A stretch of DNA of 48,707 nucleotides, taken from Clostridia bacterium (GTDB lineage Bacteria > Bacillota > Clostridia > Oscillospirales > CAG-272). The stretch lies in contig JAFSAM010000078.1 in the NCBI GenBank assembly GCA_017441005.1, positions 1-48,707 of the forward strand, in the 5' to 3' direction. Made by a program: the position numbers and the translations under genes. The number at the start of each line of letters is the position of its first letter. The stretch's first letter is position 1. This document shows positions 33,522 through 41,657 of the stretch, piece by piece. The notes under the pieces were generated by a model. The model was not told the DNA's origin, did no database searches, and was given only the letters and a program-made list of their open reading frames with translations.

Positions 33522-34128
33522 TAATTCAAAGAAATATGAGATCATAGAGGCTGTGCTCTATGCGGCGGGACATCCGGTGACCTACGATAAGCTTGCAGAC
33601 GTGCTTGAAGTCACCCCCGCGGAAGCCAAAAAGGCTGTCGAGGAATACAGCGAGCAATACAACAGCTCCGAATTTCCCCGCGGTGTTCAGCTTATTACGT
33701 TCGACAAAGCCTGTCAGCTTTGCACAAAAAGCGAATACGAAGCCTACGTAAAATTAGCCCTCGGCATTAAGCAAGGCAGAGGTAATCTCTCCAATTCATC
33801 GCTCGAGGTCCTTGCAATCATCGCATACCATCAGCCTGTCACACGTGCCTACATAGATCAGGTCAGAGGTCTTGACAGCTCATACTCGGTCGCACTTCTT
33901 CTTGAAAAAAATCTCATCGAGAAAAAAGGTCGACTCGACGTTCCCGGCAGACCCTCTCTTTACGGCACTACCCTCGACTTTCTCCGTTGCTTCGGTCTCA
34001 CCTCGCTCGACCAGCTTCCCTCGGTCGAAATGCTGACCTTCGACATAAACGAAACGGAAGAAAACGCGGTAATTGAAGAAGGCTCAGAAGCCTCTTCCGC
34101 CGAGCCTGTTGCCGAAACGGTAGGCTGA
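33511..34128 (+). CDS. scpB: Segregation and condensation protein B
   Basis: 205 residues with two winged-helix domains. Diagnostic text: EAVLYAAGHPVTYDKLADVL, LSNSSLEVLAIIAYHQPVTR, the run of residues to IDQVRGLDS, and the GRPSLYGTT turn. A Glu/Ala-rich tail of about 30 residues ends the protein. Partner of ScpA in the SMC complex. Confidence 0.95.
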   Translation: MQNDNSKKYEIIEAVLYAAGHPVTYDKLADVLEVTPAEAKKAVEEYSEQYNSSEFPRGVQLITFDKACQLCTKSEYEAYVKLALGIKQGRGNLSNSSLEVLAIIAYHQPVTRAYIDQVRGLDSSYSVALLLEKNLIEKKGRLDVPGRPSLYGTTLDFLRCFGLTSLDQLPSVEMLTFDINETEENAVIEEGSEASSAEPVAETVG

Positions 34129-34178
34129 TACAGCACTCCCATATTCAATAAAATCTTAAGCAGAGGAGGACATCAAAA

Positions 34179-34868
34179 ATGTGGTGGCTACTGTTTCTTA
34201 TCCCCCTTTTGCTGATCGTTTTTCTCCTCTTTCTGAAAATCAGACTTTGTATAGTCTACAGAAGAGAACTGACGGTCAAGGCAAAAATACTCTTTTTATC
34301 GTTCAGTCTTTATCCATCAAAAAAGGAAAAGATCGATCCTAAGGACTATACTGTCAAAGCCCTCCGCAAAAAGCAAAAAAAATTAGATAAAAAAGCCAAA
34401 AAACAGCAAAAAAAGCAACAGCCTAAAGAAAAGGCGGAAGCCGATCAGCCTCAGGAAAAGGGTGCAAAGCTGAAGGAAATACTCGAGATCATAAAGATCG
34501 TGCTCGAAAACGTTATGTCGCCCTTCGGTAAGTATCTAAGGATCGTGATCGCAAGGATCCACATCAAAGTCGGCACGGATGATCCCGCAAAAACAGCATT
34601 GCTCTACGGCGGTGTTTGCCAGGGTGTTTCTTGCATAGTCGAGCTTTTGTCAAACCTCACAAACGTCAACGTGAAAAGGAAAAACAGCATCGACGTCACC
34701 CCCGATTTTGTCGAAGGAAAGACCGACGCCGACATCAATATCACGTTAAGCCTCAGAGTATGGCATATACTCTCCCTTGCGATCAAATTCTTTATGGGCT
34801 ACATAAAGAAAAAACAGTCGCTCCCATCCTCGCAAAAGGCTCAAAAAAATCATAAATACGTAAAATAA
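34179..34868 (+). CDS. DUF2953 domain membrane-anchored protein
   Basis: 229 residues. One N-terminal membrane segment (residues 2-20) is followed by a strongly basic Lys/Gln stretch (about 60-90) and a C-terminal part with GGVCQGVSCIVELLSN and DVTPDFVEGKTDADINI, the signature of DUF2953 proteins. In Clostridia these stand between scpB and gerW and are thought to be linked to sporulation; no biochemical role is known. AGGAGG before ATG 34179. Confidence 0.88.
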   Translation: MWWLLFLIPLLLIVFLLFLKIRLCIVYRRELTVKAKILFLSFSLYPSKKEKIDPKDYTVKALRKKQKKLDKKAKKQQKKQQPKEKAEADQPQEKGAKLKEILEIIKIVLENVMSPFGKYLRIVIARIHIKVGTDDPAKTALLYGGVCQGVSCIVELLSNLTNVNVKRKNSIDVTPDFVEGKTDADINITLSLRVWHILSLAIKFFMGYIKKKQSLPSSQKAQKNHKYVK

Positions 34869-34902
34869 TAAATTCATATATACTTATTTTTGGAGGTACA
34901 CT

Positions 34903-35310
34903 ATGGACAGCAAACAGAACGATATCATCAAAACTACATTAGACAGCATCAAAGGTATTGTAGAAGCAAATACAGTTATAGGTGATCCCGTCATCACTTC
35001 CGGCGGCGTTACCATCATTCCCGTTTCAAAAATCTCTATGGGCTTTGCCTCGGGCGGAATCGACTATGCCTCAAAGAGAGAGGCTGCTTCGAAAGCTAAC
35101 AACTTCGGTGGCGGCTCGGGTACGGGCGTTGCAGTTACACCTATGGCTTTTTTGGTGATCAAGCCCGATTCTTCCGTTGAGCTTCTTAATATGTCGGTGC
35201 CCGACACTACCACGAACAAGATCACCTCTATCGGTAATCTTATCGAAAAGTCGCCCGACATCCTCGAAAAGATCAAAAACGTTTTCAAAAAAGAAAAAAA
35301 AGACAACTAA
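34903..35310 (+). CDS. gerW: Spore germination protein GerW (YtfJ)
   Basis: 135 residues. Markers: an N-terminal helix, GDPVITSGGVTIIPVSKISMG (Gly-rich beta part), GGGSGTGVAVTPMAFLVI, and a Lys-rich C-terminus. GerW/YtfJ is a forespore protein needed for full germination in Bacillus and is conserved in spore formers. TGGAGG stands eight bases before the ATG. Confidence 0.93.
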   Translation: MDSKQNDIIKTTLDSIKGIVEANTVIGDPVITSGGVTIIPVSKISMGFASGGIDYASKREAASKANNFGGGSGTGVAVTPMAFLVIKPDSSVELLNMSVPDTTTNKITSIGNLIEKSPDILEKIKNVFKKEKKDN

Positions 35311-35399
35311 GCCAATAATCTGTCCTTGTTTCTTTTGCATATTTGCTCCTTGCATTACAGATAAATAGTTATACAGTTTATTTTGTATTGGAGTATAAT

Positions 35400-36494
35400 A
35401 TGAAAAAATTAATCATAGCCGTCATTTTGACCGTTTTAACGGTGTTTTCTGCCTGTTTTGAAGCTTCTGCCGTTTCGACATCGGCACACAGCGCAGTACT
35501 GATCGACGGAAACCGTGGCAATATCGTTTACGAAAAAAATGCACACGAAAGAATGGGAATGGCAAGCACCACAAAGATCATGACAGCCATCGTCGCCATC
35601 GAAAACTGCCCTCTTGAAAAGTCGGTTTCGGTAGCCGACGCAGCTATCGGAGTCGAGGGCTCGTCTATCTATCTAAAAAAAGGCGAAAGCCTCACTATGG
35701 AGCAACTTCTCTATGCCCTTCTTCTTCAAAGTGCAAACGATGCCGCGACCGCAATCGCTATTGAAGTCGGCGGCTCTGTCGACGGCTTTGCCGAGCTTAT
35801 GAACGAAAAGGCTGATGAATTGGGTCTTACCGATACACATTTCACAAATCCGCACGGTCTGTCTGACGAACAACACTACACCACGTCATACGATCTTGCT
35901 TTGATCACAAAATACGCCCTTCAAAATCCCATCTTTCGCAAAATCGTGTCCACCTACAAGACTACTATCCCGAGTTTAGACGGTACACGTGTGCTTGTCA
36001 ACCACAACAAGCTTTTGAAGCTGTATGACGGCACTGTCGGCGTAAAAACGGGCTTCACAAAAAAGACGGGGCGGTGTCTTGTTTCCGCCGCCGAAAAGGA
36101 GGGCACACTTCTTGTCGGCGTTACTCTCAATGCGCCCGACGATTGGAACGATCATATACGTATGCTCGATCACGGCTTTGATACAATAAAAACCTATCAT
36201 CTTGCAGAGCCCTCTTCGATCAGCTTTCGTGTTCCCGTAGTCGGAGGTGTCGCATCATACGTCGACGTTTCTAACGTGGGCGGTCTCACCTACACCTGTC
36301 AAAAACAAAACGCGAATATTGATGAGCAGCTTATTCTCGACAGGTTTTTGTTCGCTCCGATCGATCAAGGCGATATTATCGGACAGATCATCTATTACAA
36401 CAACGGCGAGGAGATCGGAAGACTCGATCTCATAGCACAGAATTCAGTTATGCAAAAGACCGTCAAAAAGAAAAAACTGTTCGGTCTGTTTTAG
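35400..36494 (+). CDS. D-alanyl-D-alanine carboxypeptidase (DacF-like)
   Basis: 364 residues. A signal peptide (1-25) precedes a penicillin-binding domain with Ser56-TTK (SxxK), Ser111-AN (SxN) and Lys216-TG (KTG), all in place. A C-terminal beta domain about 110 residues long follows. It trims the terminal D-Ala from peptidoglycan stem peptides at the outer face of the membrane; next to gerW it is likely the DacB/DacF type acting in spore cortex maturation. The frame is open from 35343, but the GGAG at 35390 and the signal peptide point to ATG 35400. Confidence 0.93.
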   Translation: MKKLIIAVILTVLTVFSACFEASAVSTSAHSAVLIDGNRGNIVYEKNAHERMGMASTTKIMTAIVAIENCPLEKSVSVADAAIGVEGSSIYLKKGESLTMEQLLYALLLQSANDAATAIAIEVGGSVDGFAELMNEKADELGLTDTHFTNPHGLSDEQHYTTSYDLALITKYALQNPIFRKIVSTYKTTIPSLDGTRVLVNHNKLLKLYDGTVGVKTGFTKKTGRCLVSAAEKEGTLLVGVTLNAPDDWNDHIRMLDHGFDTIKTYHLAEPSSISFRVPVVGGVASYVDVSNVGGLTYTCQKQNANIDEQLILDRFLFAPIDQGDIIGQIIYYNNGEEIGRLDLIAQNSVMQKTVKKKKLFGLF

Positions 36495-36508
36495 GAGTTA
36501 TTATATAT

Positions 36509-37228
36509 ATGGAAGAAATGCGACTTCAAAAATTTATTTCATCAGCCGGTATAATGAGCAGACGTGCCGCAGAAACCGAAATCGAAGCGGGCAGGATAAA
36601 AGTCAACGGACAACCTGCCACTCTCGGACAAAAGATAATTCCCGGTCAGGACCGGGTTACATACAAGGGTCAGGTCATCACACTTAATGCCAATGAGCGC
36701 AGGGTCTACGTTATGCTGAACAAGCCTCGCGGCTACGTCACCACCCTTTCCGACGACAAGGATAGAAAATGCGTCGCCGAGCTTGTCGAGGACGTAGGCA
36801 CAAGAGTCTATCCCATCGGCAGACTCGATATGGATTCCGAGGGACTTTTGCTCTTCACAAACGACGGCGAATTTGCAAACAAGCTTATGCATCCGAAGCA
36901 TAAGATCCCGAAGATCTATCACGTCAGAGTAAAGGGCGAGATCACTCCCGAGCAGCTTAAAGCTCTGAGTCAGCCTATGGACATCGACGGCTATACGATC
37001 ATGCCCGTCGAATGCTCTGTCGTTACCAGAAAAGAGGGATTTACCGTCATCCGCATGGAGCTCTACGAGGGAAGAAACCGCCAGATCAGAAAAATGTGCG
37101 AGCAGACAGAGCTCGAGATCACAAGGCTCCAGCGTGTCGCCATCGGAGAACTGAAGCTCGGCAACCTCAATATCGGCTCTTGGCGCCACCTCACAAAAAC
37201 TCAGGTAGACTACCTAAAAAATTCTTAA
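36509..37228 (+). CDS. rluB: Pseudouridine synthase RsuA/RluB family
   Basis: 239 residues. An S4 RNA-binding domain (MRLQKFISSAGIMSRR at 4-19) is followed by the synthase core with catalytic Asp in GRLDMDSEGLLLFTND and the ending YEGRNRQIRKM. It modifies 23S rRNA (RluB) or 16S rRNA (RsuA); position after scpB/dac favours RluB. AGGAG overlaps the previous stop. Terminator follows at once. Confidence 0.93.
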   Translation: MEEMRLQKFISSAGIMSRRAAETEIEAGRIKVNGQPATLGQKIIPGQDRVTYKGQVITLNANERRVYVMLNKPRGYVTTLSDDKDRKCVAELVEDVGTRVYPIGRLDMDSEGLLLFTNDGEFANKLMHPKHKIPKIYHVRVKGEITPEQLKALSQPMDIDGYTIMPVECSVVTRKEGFTVIRMELYEGRNRQIRKMCEQTELEITRLQRVAIGELKLGNLNIGSWRHLTKTQVDYLKNS

Positions 37229-37233
37229 TTTTT

Positions 37234-37258
37234 TGCCCGTTTTTTACGGGCATTTTTT
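37234..37258 (+). terminator. Terminator after rluB
   Basis: TGCCCGT and ACGGGCA with a T loop and a run of six T. Confidence 0.9.
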
Positions 37259-37349
37259 ATTCTGTCTTTTTTTATAAATAACCTCCTAAAACGCTATTTC
37301 ACAACCTCCCTACCGACAATATGGTAATTTTTGGTAATTATAACTACCA

Positions 37350-37356
37350 TTCGACA
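37350..37356 (-). promoter_or_regulatory. 0A box upstream of spo0A
   Basis: Read on the minus strand the site is TGTCGAA, an exact match to the Spo0A core consensus TGNCGAA. It lies about 35 bases before the -35 of spo0A, suggesting autoregulation as known in Bacillus. Confidence 0.55.
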
Positions 37357-37390
37357 GAATTTTTTAGTAAATATTTTATCAAAAAAGGGG

Positions 37391-37419
37391 TTGCAATAAT
37401 TGGTAAATTATGGTAATAT
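37391..37419 (+). promoter_or_regulatory. Candidate spo0A promoter
   Basis: TTGCAA (37391-37396), 17-base spacer, TAATAT (37414-37419). The gap before spo0A also holds four copies of TGGTAA (37322, 37332, 37401, 37411). They come in two pairs with 10-base spacing, one helical turn, and may be a second regulatory element. Confidence 0.5.
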
Positions 37420-37464
37420 ATACTCAACAAATACAGAATAAAGTAAATACGGAGTGTGTGGAAA

Positions 37465-38232
37465 ATGGAACAATCAATAAAAATACTTATTGCTGACGAA
37501 AATGCTGATTTTCGATTCAGCTGCAAAGACAGTCTTTCGAAAATGGGCTTCAGCCGTTTTGAAACTGCTAACAACGGCGAGGATGCCGAAAACAAGATAC
37601 GCCTATTCCGTCCGGATGTCGTTATAATCGATGCGTGGCTTTCCAAGCTTGACTGCATTAAGGTTATCAACAAGGTGAAGGACATGGACAACCCGCCTGC
37701 ATTTATCGTTGTATCACTGGTCAACAATGCAAATATTTTCGCCGAAGCTGCCGAAGCGGGCGCAGAATACTGCCTCGTCAAGCCGCTTGACTATATGACA
37801 CTCAAGGAGCGCATCATCCGTATAACCGCCAAAAAATCATCGAATAGCGATAAAGCTTCCTTTAAAACAAATACACCCGCAGATATGGAAACGCAGATCA
37901 CAAAGATCATTCACCAGATCGGTGTGCCTGCCCATATCAAAGGCTATCAGTACCTTCGCACCGCTATTATGATGGCAATTGAAGATAACAATATCATAAA
38001 CTCGGTTACAAAGATACTCTATCCTTCGGTTGCACAAAAGTATTCCACCACCTCCTCCAGAGTGGAACGTGCGATCAGACACGCGATCGAGGTTGCCTGG
38101 GACAGAGGCGACATCGATACGCTTAACTCATACTTCGGTTACACCATCCAAAATAACCGAGGAAAGCCCACAAACAGCGAATTTATCGCAATGATTGCCG
38201 ATAATTTGCGTTTGAAAAATAAATTCTCCTAA
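37465..38232 (+). CDS. spo0A: Sporulation master regulator Spo0A
   Basis: 255 residues. The receiver domain (1-120) has the acidic pair Asp11-Glu12, phospho-acceptor Asp56 (same number as in Bacillus) and Lys in VKPLD. The DNA-binding domain (from about 140) has the near-invariant [19 protein letters not shown], which contacts the 0A box, and the tail [16 protein letters not shown]. It switches cells to sporulation when phosphorylated. spoIVB, its usual upstream neighbour in Bacillus and many Clostridia, is absent here; rluB stands in that place. Confidence 0.97.
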   Translation: MEQSIKILIADENADFRFSCKDSLSKMGFSRFETANNGEDAENKIRLFRPDVVIIDAWLSKLDCIKVINKVKDMDNPPAFIVVSLVNNANIFAEAAEAGAEYCLVKPLDYMTLKERIIRITAKKSSNSDKASFKTNTPADMETQITKIIHQIGVPAHIKGYQYLRTAIMMAIEDNNIINSVTKILYPSVAQKYSTTSSRVERAIRHAIEVAWDRGDIDTLNSYFGYTIQNNRGKPTNSEFIAMIADNLRLKNKFS

Positions 38233-38270
38233 TTTTTATTCCCCTTTTTATCCCTATTTCATCCCCCCTA

Positions 38271-38324
38271 TTTAAAGCATTTAGCTTTAAAAACAAAAAA
38301 CCGTGCTCCCCTCACGGTTTTTTT
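38271..38324 (+). terminator. Terminator after spo0A, preceded by a second hairpin
   Basis: A perfect TTTAAAGC/GCTTTAAA stem (38271-38291) is followed by AAACCGTG/CACGG plus seven T (38295-38324). The second is a standard intrinsic terminator. Confidence 0.85.
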
Positions 38325-38334
38325 GTTTTTCCTC

Positions 38335-38371
38335 TTGTTTATTGTAAATATTTATGTTAGAATAATATGAT
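38335..38371 (+). promoter_or_regulatory. Promoter region of yqeG
   Basis: Two overlapping options: TTGTTT-17-TAGAAT (38335-38363) and TTGTAA-18-TATGAT (38342-38371). Either would start transcription shortly before the ribosome site GAAGAGG. Confidence 0.5.
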
Positions 38372-38395
38372 AACTTTTTTGAAGAGGTATGGTAA

Positions 38396-38908
38396 ATGAA
38401 GCATCCCTTGCTCCCCGATTACGATTTTGATACATACAAAGGTGTGACCCCCGAGTTTATGAAAAGCATCGGCAAAACGTGCATTCTTTGCGACATCGAC
38501 AACACGCTCGTTCCATACGATGAGCCGCTGCCAACGGACGACGTTTTGCGCTGGGTGGAATCACACAGAGCTGCAGGCATTAAAATAGTTCTTGTTTCAA
38601 ACAACGACAAGGACCGTGTCGAAAAATTCAACGAAAAAATAAATATACCCTATATGCATAAATCGGGCAAGCCATCTAAAAAAACCGTAAAAAGAGCTCT
38701 TGCGCTCCTCGATGAAAAAAAAGAAAATGCAATTATGCTCGGCGATCAGCTTCTTACCGACGTTATCACAGCCCGTCTGTCGGGAATCACAGCAGTATGG
38801 GTACCTACCATCAAAAAAGTGGAAACAGCCTTTTTCAGGTTTAAATCGGCGATCGAAAAGCCGTTTATCAAACATTACTATAAAAAGAAAGCGAAGAAAA
38901 ACAAATGA
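38396..38908 (+). CDS. yqeG: YqeG family HAD IIIA-type phosphatase
   Basis: 170 residues. HAD motif I is DIDNTL with Asp33 and Asp35, motif II Ser in VLVSNN, and motifs III/IV Lys in HKSGKP and GDQLLTD. YqeG is a small cytosolic phosphatase of Firmicutes, related to phosphatidylglycerophosphate phosphatase GEP4; its substrate in bacteria is not settled. The basic tail (KKKAKKNK) is typical. The stop overlaps the next start (ATGA). Confidence 0.92.
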   Translation: MKHPLLPDYDFDTYKGVTPEFMKSIGKTCILCDIDNTLVPYDEPLPTDDVLRWVESHRAAGIKIVLVSNNDKDRVEKFNEKINIPYMHKSGKPSKKTVKRALALLDEKKENAIMLGDQLLTDVITARLSGITAVWVPTIKKVETAFFRFKSAIEKPFIKHYYKKKAKKNK

Positions 38909-39753
38909 GTGCTTTGTTCGGACCCGGCGGAAACTCTCTTTCCTTCTATGCCTCGGGTAAAAAATCTACCGTAGACGCACCCGAATGGGTGGCGAATTTC
39001 GGACTTGACTGCTACGAATATCAAGCAGGCAAGGGTCTTTTCGGCAGCGACGAAACCTTCAAAAAAATCGGAGACGAGGCTTTAAAACACAATATTCGTA
39101 TGTCGCTCCACGCGCCCTACTACATCTCTCTTTCGGGAATCGAGACCGAAAAGCGACTCAAAAGCATTGACTACATCACAAAAAGCGTTAAAGCCGCCGA
39201 GCTTATGAACGCCGAGCTTATCGTCATTCATACGGGAAGTGCATCGAAAATTTCAAGAGAAGAAGCGGTCACTCTCGCCAAAGACACTATGACAAAAGCG
39301 CTCGAAGCTGTCGGTGACACCAAGGTTACACTTGCTCTTGAGACAATGGGCAAGCTCAATCAGCTCGGCACCCTCGACGAGGTGCTCGACATCTGCTCGA
39401 TCGACAAACGTCTTTGCCCCGTCGTCGACTTCGGTCACCTCAATGCCCGTAATATCGGCAGTCTGTTTGTTTCTGTCGATGACTACAGAAGGGTCTTCGA
39501 CACCATTGCAAACAAGCTGGGCGACAGCTATGCAGACACTCTGCACTGTCATTTTTCAAAGATCGAATTTACAAATGCGGGCGAAAAAAAGCATCTGACC
39601 TTTGAAGACTCGGTCTACGGTCCTCCCTTCGAGCCCCTTATAGAAGCCATCGTTAAGGAAAACGTATCCCCGCGCATCATTTGCGAATCCGACGGCACTA
39701 TGGCGGAGGATGCCCTCGCAATGAAAAAACACTACAATTCTCTGTTGGCATAG
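38905..39753 (+). CDS. Endonuclease IV-like TIM barrel (deoxyribonuclease IV family)
   Basis: 282 residues. Zinc ligands in order: His in SLHAPYY, His in VIHTGS, Glu in ALETMG, Asp and His in VDFGHLN, His in CHFSK and Glu in ICESDG, equivalent to the trinuclear zinc site of Nfo. Nfo cuts abasic DNA in base-excision repair. The middle part (VDFGHLNARN) is shorter than the canonical D-x-C-H loop, so this is a divergent member common in Clostridia; DNA repair remains the best guess. Coupled to yqeG by overlap. Confidence 0.85.
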   Translation: MSALFGPGGNSLSFYASGKKSTVDAPEWVANFGLDCYEYQAGKGLFGSDETFKKIGDEALKHNIRMSLHAPYYISLSGIETEKRLKSIDYITKSVKAAELMNAELIVIHTGSASKISREEAVTLAKDTMTKALEAVGDTKVTLALETMGKLNQLGTLDEVLDICSIDKRLCPVVDFGHLNARNIGSLFVSVDDYRRVFDTIANKLGDSYADTLHCHFSKIEFTNAGEKKHLTFEDSVYGPPFEPLIEAIVKENVSPRIICESDGTMAEDALAMKKHYNSLLA

Positions 39754-39786
39754 TCCATTTGTGTACAGATTTTAAATTTTTGAATA

Positions 39787-39824
39787 TTGATATTGAATTT
39801 TTTAACAAGATATGATAACATATC
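39787..39824 (+). promoter_or_regulatory. Promoter and inverted repeat before the small membrane protein
   Basis: TTGATA (39787-39792) and TATGAT (39811-39816), spaced by 18. A perfect inverted repeat GATATG-ATAA-CATATC (39809-39824) covers the -10, as an operator would. Confidence 0.45.
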
Positions 39825-39856
39825 GCTTGAATATGTAAGAAAGAGGTACAGTAACT

Positions 39857-40144
39857 GTGGACGATTCCCCCATACCGCGATGTAATACGGTCATTTTCAG
39901 CATTTTTTGTGTCTTTTTGGCACTTGCCTTGCTTTGTCAGATAAGTGTATTACCTTTTGGTATCTGCGATTATCCCGAGTTTTCCTTTTTCTTGAATTTT
40001 AAAGAATCAGGCATATACTGCACTGTCGGAATTGTTTTATTTCCGCTTTGTTGTTGTGCCTTTTTTGCGTTGAAACGCAAAAGTGCGTTTTCAATGCGGT
40101 TTTTCCGCATTGGCGAAGGTCATTCAAAAATACTCAACTGTTGA
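39857..40144 (+). CDS. Small two-helix membrane protein (GTG start), uncharacterised
   Basis: 95 residues with two clear hydrophobic segments (about 12-32 and 54-72) and a basic C-terminus. It starts at GTG behind AGAGG ten bases upstream and behind a plausible promoter, which makes it more than a random frame. Cysteine is frequent (seven). The end of the frame contains two hairpins (AAACGC/GCGTTT and AATGCGG/CCGCATT) that may be part of an RNA element upstream of the CorC gene. Not recognised; could also be just a leader region. Confidence 0.45.
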   Translation: MDDSPIPRCNTVIFSIFCVFLALALLCQISVLPFGICDYPEFSFFLNFKESGIYCTVGIVLFPLCCCAFFALKRKSAFSMRFFRIGEGHSKILNC

Positions 40145-40199
40145 TCTTGCGCTCTTTCTAATGTTTTTTATTAATATTTTATTTTTATAGGAGTTTATA

Positions 40200-41546
40200 A
40201 TGGACGTTTTACCGCAACTTATGTTGCAGCTTTTACTTATCTTGCTCAATGCTTTTTTTGCCGCTACCGAAATAGCCTTTGTTTCTTTGAACGAAAACAA
40301 GCTGAAGTTCCAGGCGGAGGAGGGCGACAAAAAAGCTAAAAAAATGCTTAAGATCGTACAGGAGCCCACAGGCTTTTTGTCTACCATCCAGATCGGTATC
40401 ACCTTAGCCGGCTTCCTCGGCTCTGCTTTTGCCGCAGAAGGCTTTTCCGACGGCCTTGTTAACTGGATGATGAACGTGTTTGATCTCGGTCCTAATATGG
40501 CGGCTACTTTGGATGCCGTATCGGTCATCGTGATCACCCTGATTCTTTCCTACTTCACCCTTGTGCTTGGTGAGCTCGTCCCCAAAAGGATCGCTATGAA
40601 AAACCCCGAAAAGTTCGCACGCGTTGTATGCGGATTTATTATGGGTCTTTCAAAAGTGCTTAAGCCCATCGTATGGTTTATGACCGTTTCCACAAACGGT
40701 GTTCTCCGTCTCTGCGGAATCAACCCCAAAGAGCAGGAAGAGACCATTTCCGAAGACGATATACGTCTTATGATCGACCTCGGCGAGGAAAAGGGTACTA
40801 TCGATGCTGACGAAAAAGAAATGATCGAAAATATTTTCGAGTTCGGCGACACCTCCGTCAGCGAGGTAATGGTTCACCGTACATCGGTTACTTTTATCGA
40901 TAAAAACAGCACTCCCGACGAGATACTCGATATCATCAAGACCTCCGGTTATTCGCGCTTCCCCGTCATTGACGAAAATGCCGACAACGTCATCGGTATT
41001 CTTATTGCCCGTGTGTTCCTTATGGAAAAGCTAAAAAACCCCTCCCCCGATATCACAAAGCTTATAAAGCCGGCTAAGTTCGTTCACGAGTCGGTCAGAG
41101 CCGACGTGCTCTTTAAGGATATGCAGAAAAACCACTCGCAAATGTGCGTTGTTGTCGACGAGTTCGGCGGTACTTCGGGTATCGTTACTCTCGAAGACCT
41201 GCTTGAAGAGATCGTGGGCAACATCTACGATGAGTCGGATACACAAAACAAGCCCGACATTACAAAGCTTGGAGATAACATTTGGAGAATTGCAGGTACC
41301 ACTCAGATCGACGATATCTGCGATATGCTCGACATCGATATCGACTACGAAAACGAAGAATACAAAACCCTCGGCGGCCTTATCTTCTCTGTTCTCCCCT
41401 CCATCCCCGACGACGGAACGACTCCCGAAATTGAGGTCAAGGGACTTAAGATCAAGGTCGAAAAAATCGTCGATCTCAGGGTACAGTCGGCAATCGTTTC
41501 TAAAATCATTACCGAAACGGAAACCGAAGAAGAAAACGACGACTGA
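40200..41546 (+). CDS. HlyC/CorC (CNNM) family membrane protein
   Basis: 448 residues. A CNNM/DUF21 domain with three to four membrane segments (1-190, with NAFFAATEIAFVSLNENKL and GELVPKRIAMKNPE) is followed by a CBS pair (HRTSVTFIDKNSTPDE onward), the acidic VVDEFGGTSGIVTLEDLLEEIVG motif, and a C-terminal CorC_HlyC domain. Homologues export Mg2+/Co2+ or modulate metal homeostasis; despite the old name it is not a haemolysin. TAGGAG precedes ATG 40200 by eight bases. Terminator follows. Confidence 0.93.
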   Translation: MDVLPQLMLQLLLILLNAFFAATEIAFVSLNENKLKFQAEEGDKKAKKMLKIVQEPTGFLSTIQIGITLAGFLGSAFAAEGFSDGLVNWMMNVFDLGPNMAATLDAVSVIVITLILSYFTLVLGELVPKRIAMKNPEKFARVVCGFIMGLSKVLKPIVWFMTVSTNGVLRLCGINPKEQEETISEDDIRLMIDLGEEKGTIDADEKEMIENIFEFGDTSVSEVMVHRTSVTFIDKNSTPDEILDIIKTSGYSRFPVIDENADNVIGILIARVFLMEKLKNPSPDITKLIKPAKFVHESVRADVLFKDMQKNHSQMCVVVDEFGGTSGIVTLEDLLEEIVGNIYDESDTQNKPDITKLGDNIWRIAGTTQIDDICDMLDIDIDYENEEYKTLGGLIFSVLPSIPDDGTTPEIEVKGLKIKVEKIVDLRVQSAIVSKIITETETEEENDD

Positions 41547-41562
41547 TAATAAAGCTAAATTG

Positions 41563-41595
41563 CGGTATGCCTGTATTTACGGCATACCGTTTTTT
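41563..41595 (+). terminator. Terminator after the CorC-like gene
   Basis: CGGTATGCC and GGCATACCG with a nine-base loop, then six T. Confidence 0.9.
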
Positions 41596-41657
41596 CGTAT
41601 AATCTGCAAATTGACGAGGAATAATATTCTATATACTTCTTTTTGCGGAGGACAATA

